From NCBI RefSeq assembly GCF_042678945.1, contig NZ_JBHTLM010000013.1:90478-154477 (forward strand): a stretch of DNA of 64,000 bases. The letters are read 5' to 3'. Positions 52,806 to 60,457 of this stretch are shown piece by piece (within the stretch, counting starts at the first letter, position 1; each line of letters starts with the position of its first letter). This DNA comes from Fontibacillus puldeungensis (GTDB taxonomy: Bacteria; Bacillota; Bacilli; Paenibacillales; Paenibacillaceae). Under the pieces are notes generated by a model. That model was not told the DNA's origin, searched no databases, and worked only from the letters and a program-made list of their open reading frames with translations. The translations under genes and the position numbers were made by a program.

Positions 52806-52925
52806 CATGCTGAAGCAGAAGGAAGCGGTTTGGAGCAGGTAAGCTTTACAACCTGGCTGGTAGACAGTTTTGATGGTATAAAAATGGCAAAGCTGAATCG
52901 GTTTGTCGGCTGGATTTTTAAAAAT

Positions 52926-53115
52926 GTTGCAATTCCTGCAACAATTCGGTCCTCTTTGGAGCTGGATATGTCAAAAAGTTGTACTCTCTACAACAATTTG
53001 AGCAGAAACTAGCTATAAGAAGCTGAAAAGTTGTAGTATTTGCAATATTTCCCTAGTAAAGTGCCTTGAAGCTGCTAAATTGTTGTATTAAATGCAATTT
53101 TGAAGCTCGGAAATA
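52926..53115. repeat. Degenerate dyad array, TGYA-N5-TRCA type, 52-bp step (4 units)
   Basis: Cores start at GTTGCA 52926, GTTGTA 52978, GTTGTA 53030 and GTTGTA 53082, exactly 52 bases apart each time. The cores are TGCA-ATTCC-TGCA, TGTA-CTCTC-TACA, TGTA-GTATT-TGCA and TGTA-TTAAA-TGCA, each followed by an A/T-rich stretch (ACAATT, ACAATTT, ATATTT, ATTTT) and a later GAAGCTG-like block. The array lies between the khpA terminator and rimM (520 bases without a gene). Unit 1 can form a GTTGCA/TGCAAC hairpin. Function unknown. Confidence 0.75.
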
Positions 53116-53278
53116 ACCATAAAGTGGAAAATGTAAGTTTGAAGTGTTGGTCAGCAGTATTGCTCTGATGCAGTATGGCTCATGACTTATTGCAATGGCT
53201 ATGATTGTAACTATAGTGTTAGTTTTGATGGTGAATGCGGCTTGGAAGCTCAGGCTGCGTAAGGACTAGGAGGTTGTT

Positions 53279-53797
53279 ATGTCGGAATCGTTGTTGACAG
53301 TTGGAAAAATAGTAAACACGCACGGGATCCGGGGGGAACTCAAAATTTGGCTGCAGACGGATTTTCCTGATGTTCGTTTTGCACCAAAAAACCAGTTGCT
53401 TATCATAAACCCTGAAACTGGGGAGGATTTGCCGGTTACGGTGGAATCCTCCCGCCCTTATAAGCAAATGTACATCGTGAAGTTTAATGAGTTTTCAAAT
53501 ATTAATGAGGTAGAGAAATTTAAAGGCTATGAGCTAAAGGTACCAAAAGAGGATACAGTAGAGCTGCCGGAAAATGAGTACTACTTCCATGAAATTATTG
53601 GCTGCCGTGTTGTCAGCGATGAAGGCGAGGAGCTTGGCGTGATCGATTCTATTTTACGCCCCGGAGCTAACGATGTCTGGGTGGTCAAGCTTCCAAAGGG
53701 CAAGGAGCTGCTGCTTCCTGTTATCGATGATGTCGTCCTGGATGTTGATGTAACGGTCAAGCTGGTTAAAGTTCATCTCATGGAAGGGCTGTTGTAG
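53279..53797 (+). CDS. rimM: Ribosome maturation factor RimM
   Basis: 30S assembly factor of 172 residues that binds S19. N-terminal barrel with VGKIVNTHGIRGELKI (about 7-22), and C-terminal PRC-barrel-like domain (about 100-170: YYFHEIIGCRVVSDEGEELG; LLLPVIDDVVLDVDV). AGGAGG lies 6 bases before ATG. The stop is one base away from trmD. Confidence 0.96.
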   Translation: MSESLLTVGKIVNTHGIRGELKIWLQTDFPDVRFAPKNQLLIINPETGEDLPVTVESSRPYKQMYIVKFNEFSNINEVEKFKGYELKVPKEDTVELPENEYYFHEIIGCRVVSDEGEELGVIDSILRPGANDVWVVKLPKGKELLLPVIDDVVLDVDVTVKLVKVHLMEGLL

Positions 53798-53798
53798 C

Positions 53799-54605
53799 AT
53801 GCGTGTCGATGTGCTGACCTTGTTTCCCGAGATGTTTGCCGGGGTGTTCGGCAGCAGTATTCTCGGCAAAGCGCAGGAAAAAGGGATCATTTCGCTGAAT
53901 GCCATAAATTTCCGTGAATATGCGGGAAATAAGCACGGTAGTGTTGACGATACGCCTTATGGCGGCGGAGGCGGCATGGTACTGAAGCCGGAGCCGATTT
54001 TTCGGGCTGTGGAGGATTTGCTGGGCCGATTGGAGGTCGAGGGTGAGGGGAGTACACCGGATGAAGGTGAGACGGCTTATGAGTCACCCCGCCCTCGCGT
54101 CATTTTAATGTGTCCGCAAGGAGAGACGTTTACCCAGCAAAAGGCGGAAGAGCTGGCTCGCGAGGAGCACCTTGTGTTTATTTGCGGTCATTATGAAGGG
54201 TACGATGAACGTATACGCGAACATCTCGTCACCGATGAAATCTCCATTGGCGATTACGTGCTGACCGGGGGAGAACTCCCGGCAATGGTCGTGATCGACA
54301 GCGTTACACGGTTGTTACCAGGCGTGCTGGGCAATGAAACTAGCGCGGTTACGGATTCGTTCAGCACAGGGCTGCTGGAGTATCCTCATTATACACGTCC
54401 GGTTGAATTTCGTGGCTGGAAGGTGCCGGATATTTTGCTTAGCGGCCATCATGCCAATGTAGCAGATTGGCGGCGCAAGGAGGCGCTACGCCGTACTTGG
54501 CTGCGTCGTCCTGATCTTCTGCAAGGGCTTGAGCTGTCCGAGAAGGATAAGAAGTGGCTGGAGCAGCTGCAGGCGGAAGAGGGCAGGGATACAGAGGATA
54601 AATAG
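53799..54605 (+). CDS. trmD: tRNA (guanine37-N1)-methyltransferase TrmD
   Basis: SPOUT methyltransferase of 268 residues that makes m1G37 and prevents frameshifts. It starts RVDVLTLFPEMFAGVFGSSI; the trefoil-knot SAM site is CPQGETFTQQ (about 106-115), CGHYEGYDERI (about 129-139) and SIGDYVLTGGELPAMVVIDS (about 150-169). It is about 20 residues longer than usual; the extra is an acidic stretch after position 76 (EVEGEGSTPDEGETAYESPR). In Bacillus rplS follows; here it does not. Confidence 0.96.
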   Translation: MRVDVLTLFPEMFAGVFGSSILGKAQEKGIISLNAINFREYAGNKHGSVDDTPYGGGGGMVLKPEPIFRAVEDLLGRLEVEGEGSTPDEGETAYESPRPRVILMCPQGETFTQQKAEELAREEHLVFICGHYEGYDERIREHLVTDEISIGDYVLTGGELPAMVVIDSVTRLLPGVLGNETSAVTDSFSTGLLEYPHYTRPVEFRGWKVPDILLSGHHANVADWRRKEALRRTWLRRPDLLQGLELSEKDKKWLEQLQAEEGRDTEDK

Positions 54606-54665
54606 TCTCATATCCGGGTACATAGCTTTTTGTCTATAATCGGAAAGAATAAGAGGGAAAATTTA

Positions 54666-55376
54666 GTGGTACAGCGACAAGAATTAACTATTGAATGCAT
54701 ACCGGCCATCTTGTGGGGAGAACCTTCCGATCGATTATTCGTAGCGGTACATGGGAATATGTCAAATAAAGCGGATGAAGGGATTAATTTATTTGCCGAA
54801 GAGGCCGTTGCAGCGGGGTATCAAGTTCTTAGCTTTGATTTACCCGAGCATGGCGACAGAAAAGGTAATCCCGAGCTATGCAAAGTTCAAAACTGTGTAC
54901 GAGACCTGAAGATCGTGATGCGTTATGCTCACACTTTATCATCTCAAATTAGTGTTTTCGCCTGCAGCATGGGAGCTTATTTCAGCCTGCTAGCTTATGC
55001 CAATGAGCAGCTCAAACAGAGCTTATTTCTTTCTCCTGTGCTCGATATGGAACGGATCATCCAAAATATGATGACTTGGTTTAAAATAAGCGAGGACCGA
55101 CTTCGTACGGAACAGGAAATTCCAACCCCTGCAGGACAAACACTTTATTGGGATTATTACTGCTATGTAAAAGAGCACCCTATTCAGGCTTGGAGTGCTC
55201 CAACCGCTATCCTGTACGGTTCAGAAGATAATTTATGTGAATATGAGGTGGTTTCCACCTTCACCCAGCGCTTCAATTGTGATTTGCATGTTTTAAAGCA
55301 TGGCGAGCACTACTTTCACACTGACGAGCAGATGCAGGTTTTCAAGCACTGGGTAAAGCAGCATTTAAGTGAATGA
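54666..55376 (+). CDS. Alpha/beta hydrolase
   Basis: Soluble hydrolase of 236 residues. HGNMSNKADEG follows the first core strand (oxyanion region); the nucleophile elbow is FACSMGAYFS (about 101-110; ACSMG, with Ala in place of the first Gly of GxSxG); Asp is in YGSEDNLCE (about 190-198) and His in HGEHYFHTDEQ (about 218-222). The substrate is unknown. GTG is chosen, as AAGAGGGA is 7 bases upstream; a TTG 12 codons earlier has no site. It is the first gene of the block inserted between trmD and rplS. Confidence 0.83.
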   Translation: MVQRQELTIECIPAILWGEPSDRLFVAVHGNMSNKADEGINLFAEEAVAAGYQVLSFDLPEHGDRKGNPELCKVQNCVRDLKIVMRYAHTLSSQISVFACSMGAYFSLLAYANEQLKQSLFLSPVLDMERIIQNMMTWFKISEDRLRTEQEIPTPAGQTLYWDYYCYVKEHPIQAWSAPTAILYGSEDNLCEYEVVSTFTQRFNCDLHVLKHGEHYFHTDEQMQVFKHWVKQHLSE

Positions 55377-55474
55377 ACTAAAGAACATTTGAGGGAAAAA
55401 ATGTAAGGGAGCGCTTGCAGGCCAAAGAGTCCATCGCTTATAATGACTATATCGCCATTTTATCCTATTCCTAT

Positions 55475-55548
55475 CGGGGTATGGCGCAGTCAGGTAGCGC
55501 GCACCCTTGGGGTGGGTGAGGCCGTGGGTTCGAATCCCGCTACTCCGA
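55475..55548 (+). tRNA. tRNA-Pro (GGG)
   Basis: A cloverleaf can be drawn: acceptor CGGGGTA/TACTCCG (one G-U), D arm GCGC/GCGC, anticodon stem CACCC/GGGTG with loop TTGGGGT (anticodon GGG, 55509-55511), and T arm GTGGG-TTCGAAT-CCCGC, with discriminator A. CCA is not encoded. It stands alone, followed by a hairpin terminator. Confidence 0.95.
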
Positions 55549-55567
55549 TCGTTCAAAAATGAAGCAT

Positions 55568-55606
55568 AAGGACTTGAACCCTCGTGGTTTAAGTTCCTTT
55601 GTTTTA
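55568..55606 (+). terminator. Terminator of tRNA-Pro
   Basis: AAGGACTTGAACC pairs with GGTTTAAGTTCCTT (one bulge) and is followed by TGTTTTATAG. A similar hairpin occurs 640 bases downstream. Confidence 0.8.
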
Positions 55607-55666
55607 TAGATCTTTATGAAAAACTACATTCAGGTTATTATATAATCTCAAGTACGGAGAAATGCT

Positions 55667-56146
55667 ATGGAATGTATTCAACTGGAAAAAGCATTACATA
55701 TGGATATAACGATTATGATTTTTGTAGAAGGTACATTGTTAAAGCCAAAATCATGGTTTAGCCTATATAATCATAAGAGTTATCTGCCGATTGGAAATTG
55801 CGTTGAAATAATAAAAGAATGGAAAAGGCAAGGAGCTAATATTATTTATTGCACATCACGAAAAGGAAAACAGGCTGAGGATATTGCTAGCTTGTTAAAA
55901 AAATACGGGTTTGATGGTACTGAGCTTTATTATCGCAGTAAAGGAGAAGAATATAAAGATATTATAGAAAGAATACAGCCCAATGTACTAATTGAAGATA
56001 ATTGTAAAAGCATTGGCGGAGCCTGGCAGATGTGTATTACAAAAGTTGCCCCTCAAATAAAGGAAAAGATAGTATCAATTGTTGTAGGAGAGTTTAAGGG
56101 AATAGAGGATTTACCACGAAATATATCTGCATTCACTCAAAGATAA
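55667..56146 (+). CDS. HAD-like protein (AT-rich)
   Basis: Protein of 159 residues resembling a small HAD-type phosphatase: a first strand with a modified motif I (IMIFVEGTLLKPK, where DxDGT is usual), motif II-like IIYCTSRKGKQ (Thr-Ser), and VLIEDNCKSIG (motif IV-like, Glu-Asp). The lost first Asp of motif I, if this alignment is right, would make it a poor phosphatase. The gene is clearly AT-richer than the neighbouring core genes and lies between two similar hairpins, so it may be acquired. GGAG is 8 bases before ATG. Confidence 0.72.
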   Translation: MECIQLEKALHMDITIMIFVEGTLLKPKSWFSLYNHKSYLPIGNCVEIIKEWKRQGANIIYCTSRKGKQAEDIASLLKKYGFDGTELYYRSKGEEYKDIIERIQPNVLIEDNCKSIGGAWQMCITKVAPQIKEKIVSIVVGEFKGIEDLPRNISAFTQR

Positions 56147-56208
56147 TAAGTATAATGAGATGGAAACAATGGCAACTATATTCACCTAACTTGCCAAGTA
56201 AAAATACA

Positions 56209-56254
56209 GCAATGGGATTTGAACCCCCGTGGTTTAGATCCCTTTGCTTTTTTT
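56209..56254 (+). terminator. Terminator-like hairpin similar to the tRNA-Pro terminator
   Basis: GCAATGGGATTTGAACC pairs with GGTTTAGATCCCTTTGC (three mismatches), followed by seven Ts. It is about three-quarters identical to the hairpin behind tRNA-Pro. It would end the HAD-like gene. The 288 bases before the next gene hold nothing else. Confidence 0.8.
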
Positions 56255-56434
56255 AGTCCCATGTTAATAGTTGGAAACAAGAACACAAAACGAAATATGA
56301 ATAATGTTCAACTATAGCCGATTTCGTCATAGAAGGAGCATTTATGCTGCTTCTTTTCTTCTGTATTTAAAGAGCGAAAATATAAGATATGGTATGATAT
56401 TCCTTGAATCGGAACTAAGAAATGAGGCTAACAT

Positions 56435-57094
56435 GTGGCTAATATTTTGGCAGTCGACGATGAACAGGATATTTTGACGCTCATTAACAACGCCTTAAAA
56501 AAGGACGGACACCAGGTCACGGTAGTTCAAAACCCGCAGCAAGTGGATTTTGAGCACCTGGTTGGCTATGATTTGATATTGCTAGATGTAATGATGCCGG
56601 GAATTGACGGCTTTACGCTCTGTTCAAAAATTCGGGATTGGGCGAACTGTCCCATCCTATTTCTATCCGCTAAGACGATGGAGAAAGATATCATGTATGG
56701 TCTTGATCTTGGTGCGGATGATTACATAACAAAGCCGTTCGGGCTGGGGGAGCTGCGTGCTCGTGTAAATGCTCACTTAAGACGGGAGAGTCGTGAAAAG
56801 CATAATCTCTTGTTTTCATCCGGGTTCAAATTTGATCTTTCAGCCAAGGAGGTTCTGGTAGGAGACCATAAAATTCCGCTTACGAAAAGCGAATATCGCA
56901 TATGCGAATTTCTCGCAAAAAACCGGGGACAAGTATTTTCCAAGGAACAAATCTATGAGGCTGTATACGGTTACGAGGGGGAAAGTGACGCCTCAACAAT
57001 CGCAGAACACGTTAAAAATATTAGGGCAAAGCTGGCGGCTTTTGAGCTGAACGCCATCATTACGGTTTGGGGGATCGGATATAAATGGGAATGA
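56435..57094 (+). CDS. Response regulator, OmpR/PhoB family
   Basis: Transcription regulator of 219 residues. Receiver with acidic pocket DDEQD (about 8-12), phospho-Asp in LILLDVMMPGIDG (about Asp51), LSAK (about 78-81) and KPF (about 99-101); then a winged-helix DNA-binding domain (about 125-219: LTKSEYRICEFLAKNRGQVF; ITVWGIGYKWE). GTG start. The histidine kinase gene overlaps its 3' end by 10 bases. Its type is like the SpaR/NisR group, often tied to peptide-antibiotic resistance, but no ABC exporter is encoded beside it. Confidence 0.93.
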   Translation: MANILAVDDEQDILTLINNALKKDGHQVTVVQNPQQVDFEHLVGYDLILLDVMMPGIDGFTLCSKIRDWANCPILFLSAKTMEKDIMYGLDLGADDYITKPFGLGELRARVNAHLRRESREKHNLLFSSGFKFDLSAKEVLVGDHKIPLTKSEYRICEFLAKNRGQVFSKEQIYEAVYGYEGESDASTIAEHVKNIRAKLAAFELNAIITVWGIGYKWE

Positions 57095-58485
57095 GATATG
57101 GACCCCATAGCCTAAAAACAGTATTTATCCAATATTTGCTATGGCTTGTGGCTGCTACCGTCGGACTCGTGGTTATTACATTGGTGTTATTGGGGATTCT
57201 TGTCAACTCAGGCCTTATGCTAAAGGCGGATTATATGGAACAGTGGATCAATCGGCATACGGAGCAAATCTCGGGGTCCCAGAAGGTGACTCGGGAGCTA
57301 TTTCCGGAAGGAATTGATTATGCCGTCTATGATCGCACAACCCGGGATTTTTTATATGGCAGTATAAAGCAAAGCAAGGGTCAGGAGATCATGGAAGCTG
57401 TTCTAAATGGAAAATGGTATTCCGGAGGGTTTCTCGGGCTAAGTCTTGGTGCAGAGTACTATAAAGTCATTGCTAGACAAGGGGAGTTTTGTATCGTTGT
57501 GTATCCTATTGCGATGCAGTATCCTTCGGTATTTCTGCGCAAGCACTTGCCTCCGCTTGAATGGATTAGCTTGCTGATTTTCATCTTGACACTGCTTGCA
57601 GCCATTATAATGATTTCCAGCTGGTTTGGGCGAAAAATTAGCCGTAACCTCAAGCATCTGCAGAAATCGGCGGAACAAATTCAAAACGGAAAGCTGGACT
57701 TTTCCGTCACATACAGCGGCATTCAGGAGATTGACTCCGTGCTTCATTCATTTGACCGGATGAGATATGAACTGAAGGATTCGTTGGAGCGACAATGGCG
57801 TATCGAACAAGCGGGAAAAGAGCAAACTTCAGCTTTGGCCCACGACATTAAAACGCCGCTAACTGTGATCCGCGGAAACGCAGAGCTGATTGCCGAACTG
57901 AATCCTTTAGACGAAGCAAAGGAGTATACCGGCTACATCCTAAAAAGTACGGCTCAAATTGAACGTTATGTGCAGCTATTAATTGACGCCTCAAGATCGG
58001 AAGATGCGGGAACGGCCCAAATGCAAGCTGTTAATATGGAGGAGTTCCTTATAGAAATTGAACGGCAGACGGAAGCGCTGGCCGCTCCGAAACAGCTGCG
58101 TATGGAATTTGTGAAAAAAGATTCGCCACATCACTTTACCGCAGATTCGGAGCTTCTTCAGCGAGCGATCATCAATCTGCTTGCCAACGCTGTAGATTAC
58201 TCTCCTGCAGGTGGAACCATCCGTTTTTCAGTGGAATCGGTAAACGGAAAGCTTCGATTTAGCGTAGCCGATCAGGGCCCTGGGTTTACAGCTGAGCAGT
58301 TAGTGAAGGCGAAGGAACCGTTTTATATAGGGGATGCTAGCCGTTCGGGCCAACATTACGGGCTCGGCTTATCGATTGCCAGCAGCATTGCAGGACGACA
58401 TGGTGGGACATTGGAGATTAGAAACTTCACTAATACAGGCGGGGGAGAGGCAATTATTGAGTTTCCCTTATCAACTACAACGTAA
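57085..58485 (+). CDS. Sensor histidine kinase
   Basis: Membrane kinase of 466 residues. Helix 1 (about 11-38), an extracellular sensor (about 45-155), helix 2 (about 157-176), HAMP domain (about 177-230), the phospho-His in TSALAHDIKTPLTVI (about His253) and the ATPase with N-box NLLANAVDYSPAGG, G1 VADQGPGFT and G2 HYGLGLSIASSIAGRHGG. It pairs with the upstream regulator and starts 10 bases inside its gene. Layout is close to the SpaK/NisK type. The signal is unknown. Confidence 0.93.
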   Translation: MGMRYGPHSLKTVFIQYLLWLVAATVGLVVITLVLLGILVNSGLMLKADYMEQWINRHTEQISGSQKVTRELFPEGIDYAVYDRTTRDFLYGSIKQSKGQEIMEAVLNGKWYSGGFLGLSLGAEYYKVIARQGEFCIVVYPIAMQYPSVFLRKHLPPLEWISLLIFILTLLAAIIMISSWFGRKISRNLKHLQKSAEQIQNGKLDFSVTYSGIQEIDSVLHSFDRMRYELKDSLERQWRIEQAGKEQTSALAHDIKTPLTVIRGNAELIAELNPLDEAKEYTGYILKSTAQIERYVQLLIDASRSEDAGTAQMQAVNMEEFLIEIERQTEALAAPKQLRMEFVKKDSPHHFTADSELLQRAIINLLANAVDYSPAGGTIRFSVESVNGKLRFSVADQGPGFTAEQLVKAKEPFYIGDASRSGQHYGLGLSIASSIAGRHGGTLEIRNFTNTGGGEAIIEFPLSTTT

Positions 58486-58592
58486 AGAATTAGGTGAATA
58501 AATATACTATTTCGTCAACTAGGGCCTACACCGTCTGTTCCCCGTTCTCATAAGATGCAGTAGCTCTTACTAAAGGAAGGGGAACTTAAGAC

Positions 58593-58841
58593 ATGGTGGA
58601 GGCATATTATAATTGTTTGCACTGCATGAATCGGAATGTCCGCATTCTTACGAAAGATGGCGGAGTGCACGAAGGTACTATCGTTAATGTGGATCAGCAA
58701 AATGTGTACTTGAAAAAAGGAGCCGGGAAAAGAGTAACGACTTCGGCATTTTACCCTTCTCCTTACCCGTATAGCTACGGCGGGAGAGAAGAAATTTTGA
58801 CCTTAAGCCTTTTTACACTACTGGCTATCGCTCTGATCTGA
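58593..58841 (+). CDS. Small protein, possibly Sm-like, with C-terminal hydrophobic helix
   Basis: Protein of 82 residues of unknown function. Residues 8-45 (CLHCMNRNVRILTKDGGVHE, then GTIVNVDQQNVYLKKG) have the strand pattern of a short Sm/Hfq-like barrel: a strand ending RI, then GxxxGTI and NVDxxNVYL. A linker with PYPYSYGG follows, and the end (ILTLSLFTLLAIALI) is a membrane helix. So the barrel might be held at the membrane. AAGGAAGGGGA lies about 10 bases upstream. A strong terminator follows. The Sm comparison is by eye only. Confidence 0.72.
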   Translation: MVEAYYNCLHCMNRNVRILTKDGGVHEGTIVNVDQQNVYLKKGAGKRVTTSAFYPSPYPYSYGGREEILTLSLFTLLAIALI

Positions 58842-58858
58842 CATGAATAAATGTTATG

Positions 58859-58895
58859 ACCGCCCGTTCATGATAGAGACGGGCGGTGTTTTTTT
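58859..58895. terminator. Terminator after the small Sm-like gene
   Basis: ACCGCCCGT and ACGGGCGGT form a perfect 9-bp stem followed by GTTTTTTT. It lies between convergent genes. Confidence 0.92.
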
Positions 58896-58911
58896 ACAAA
58901 ATATGTACTGC

Positions 58912-59835
58912 TTAAGGTTTGGTTCCAGTTACAATGTAATGCATACTTGCATTCCAATCCCAATTCTCATGATTGTTGATGTTCTCAATAAGGTGATCTT
59001 GCTTCAAATTATAGAGATGAATCAACTCGTTAAACTCTTCGTTCGTGAAATGATTCTCAGCATATAGAGGATTTTCTCTTTCTTGCTCCAGTATTTCAAT
59101 TTCTCGCCCTACGCCAGTCTTAATTAAGTATTTCTTGAAATCATCTGGCCAATAGCTATCACTATAGGAGAAACCAGATGCGTAGGGGTGGAAGGTAATA
59201 TTCTTAAGTCCACACATGGAAAACATTTTAGGAAAGCGCATTACGTTCCAGGAAGAATCTTGTTTAAGCACTGAAAAGGTCGTAATTTTCTGATATATTC
59301 GTTCTTGCTTTTCTAATAATTCATTCAATTGATCTCTATAAGGAAACGGACAATCCCCATCCCAGTTTATTTTTGGAAAGCTTCTTGCCGATACAGAAGC
59401 TGAGACATGACCACCATGTTTACATACTCGAATCATTTCTTTGAGGCCAGCTACGTTATCGGAAAGAACACCAAGATACGCATGGTTTACAATGACATCA
59501 AAAGAGTTATCATCAAAAGATAAGTTATATCCGTCCTCCCGTAATATGCGAGCCTTGTCATCCAGACCTTCTTCTTTAATTTTGACATTACCATAGTCGA
59601 CAAAATGGCGGCTAAGGTCGAAACCAGTGATGAAACCGTTATAAAGTCCTTTTGCAATAAAGCGAGTCAAAACCCCGGTACCGCAACCACAATCAAGTAC
59701 CTGATCGGAAGAAGTAACTCTAAACCATTTGAAAAACATTTCTCTCATGTCATCCCGAAACAACAGAGGTCTTGATGTTTCCCAATCATCATAGTTACTG
59801 GCGTTCATCCAGATTTCATTACTGCTTGTATCCAT
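58912..59835 (-). CDS. Class I SAM-dependent methyltransferase
   Basis: Methyltransferase of 307 residues. Motif I is VLDCGCGTGVLTRFIAKGL (about 46-64), followed by GFDLSRHFVDY (motif II acid) and FDVIVNHAYLGVL (motif IV region). The C-terminal 130 residues are specific to a subgroup I do not recognise (rich in Trp, Tyr and Asn). The substrate is unknown; small metabolite is more likely than RNA or DNA. GGAAGGTG is 5 bases before ATG. Somewhat AT-rich; last gene of the inserted block, on the opposite strand to it. Confidence 0.88.
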   Translation of the reverse strand: MDTSSNEIWMNASNYDDWETSRPLLFRDDMREMFFKWFRVTSSDQVLDCGCGTGVLTRFIAKGLYNGFITGFDLSRHFVDYGNVKIKEEGLDDKARILREDGYNLSFDDNSFDVIVNHAYLGVLSDNVAGLKEMIRVCKHGGHVSASVSARSFPKINWDGDCPFPYRDQLNELLEKQERIYQKITTFSVLKQDSSWNVMRFPKMFSMCGLKNITFHPYASGFSYSDSYWPDDFKKYLIKTGVGREIEILEQERENPLYAENHFTNEEFNELIHLYNLKQDHLIENINNHENWDWNASMHYIVTGTKP

Positions 59836-59909
59836 ATTTATTCACCTTCCTTACGTACCTAATATCGCATATTTTCCTTGCTATGCCCATAGATATATGA
59901 TAATATTTA

Positions 59910-60000
59910 GTTTGTTGTGAATTCGGTGGTCCGCTGCGGATGATGAAGGAGAACATGAGGATTCTCCGGAGGAGGCATGAACACCTGAGTGGAAGGAGGG
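59910..60000 (+). ncRNA. Probable L19 leader (ribosomal protein autoregulation)
   Basis: The region just before rplS can fold: GGAGAA-CATGAGGA-TTCTCC (59950-59969) and a GGTGGTCCGCTGCGG part upstream, then GGAGGAGGCATGAACACCTGAG. Such structures before rplS in Bacilli are the described L19 leader. The call is by position and pattern, not by a covariance model. Confidence 0.6.
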
Positions 60001-60008
60001 AGTCATAG

Positions 60009-60353
60009 ATGAATATCGTACAAGCGATTACGCAAGAACAACTTCGCAAGGATATTCCGAGCTTTCGCCCTGGTGACACTTTGAAAGTGTTCGTAAAGGT
60101 TATTGAAGGATCTCGTGAACGTGTCCAATTGTTCGAAGGTGTTGTTATTAAGCGCCGTGGAGGCGGAATCAGCGAAACTTTTACCGTTCGTAAAATTTCT
60201 AACGGTGTAGGTGTGGAAAGAACTTTCCCGCTTCATTCCCCAAAACTCGATAAAATCGAAGTGGCTCGCCGTGGTAAAGTGCGTCGTGCGAAGTTGTACT
60301 ATCTTCGTGAACTTCGCGGTAAAGCAGCGAGAATTAAAGAAGTGCGTCGTTAA
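60009..60353 (+). CDS. rplS: Ribosomal protein L19
   Basis: 50S protein of 114 residues at the interface with 30S. Conserved text IPSFRPGDTLKVFVKVIEG and FEGVVIKRRGGGISETFTVR is seen. GGAAGGAGGG is before ATG. It is separated from its normal partner trmD by 5.4 kb. Confidence 0.97.
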   Translation: MNIVQAITQEQLRKDIPSFRPGDTLKVFVKVIEGSRERVQLFEGVVIKRRGGGISETFTVRKISNGVGVERTFPLHSPKLDKIEVARRGKVRRAKLYYLRELRGKAARIKEVRR

Positions 60354-60367
60354 TTGGATTAACGATC

Positions 60368-60410
60368 AAGGGGGGCTTGTATCCAATCAAGCCCCTTTGC
60401 TATTTTTAAA
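60368..60410 (+). terminator. Terminator after rplS
   Basis: AAGGGG-GCTTG pairs with CAAGC-CCCTT around an 8-base loop, followed by TGCTATTTTT. Confidence 0.88.
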
Positions 60411-60457
60411 AGTAATAATATCGCTATACATCAAATGCCAAAGAGAGGTCTCGATCC

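Noticed and set aside
55475..55548. tRNA as active phage or island attachment site
   Set aside because: No integrase gene is present and the tRNA 3' end is not duplicated; only the terminator-like hairpin recurs, so I keep this as a weaker finding.
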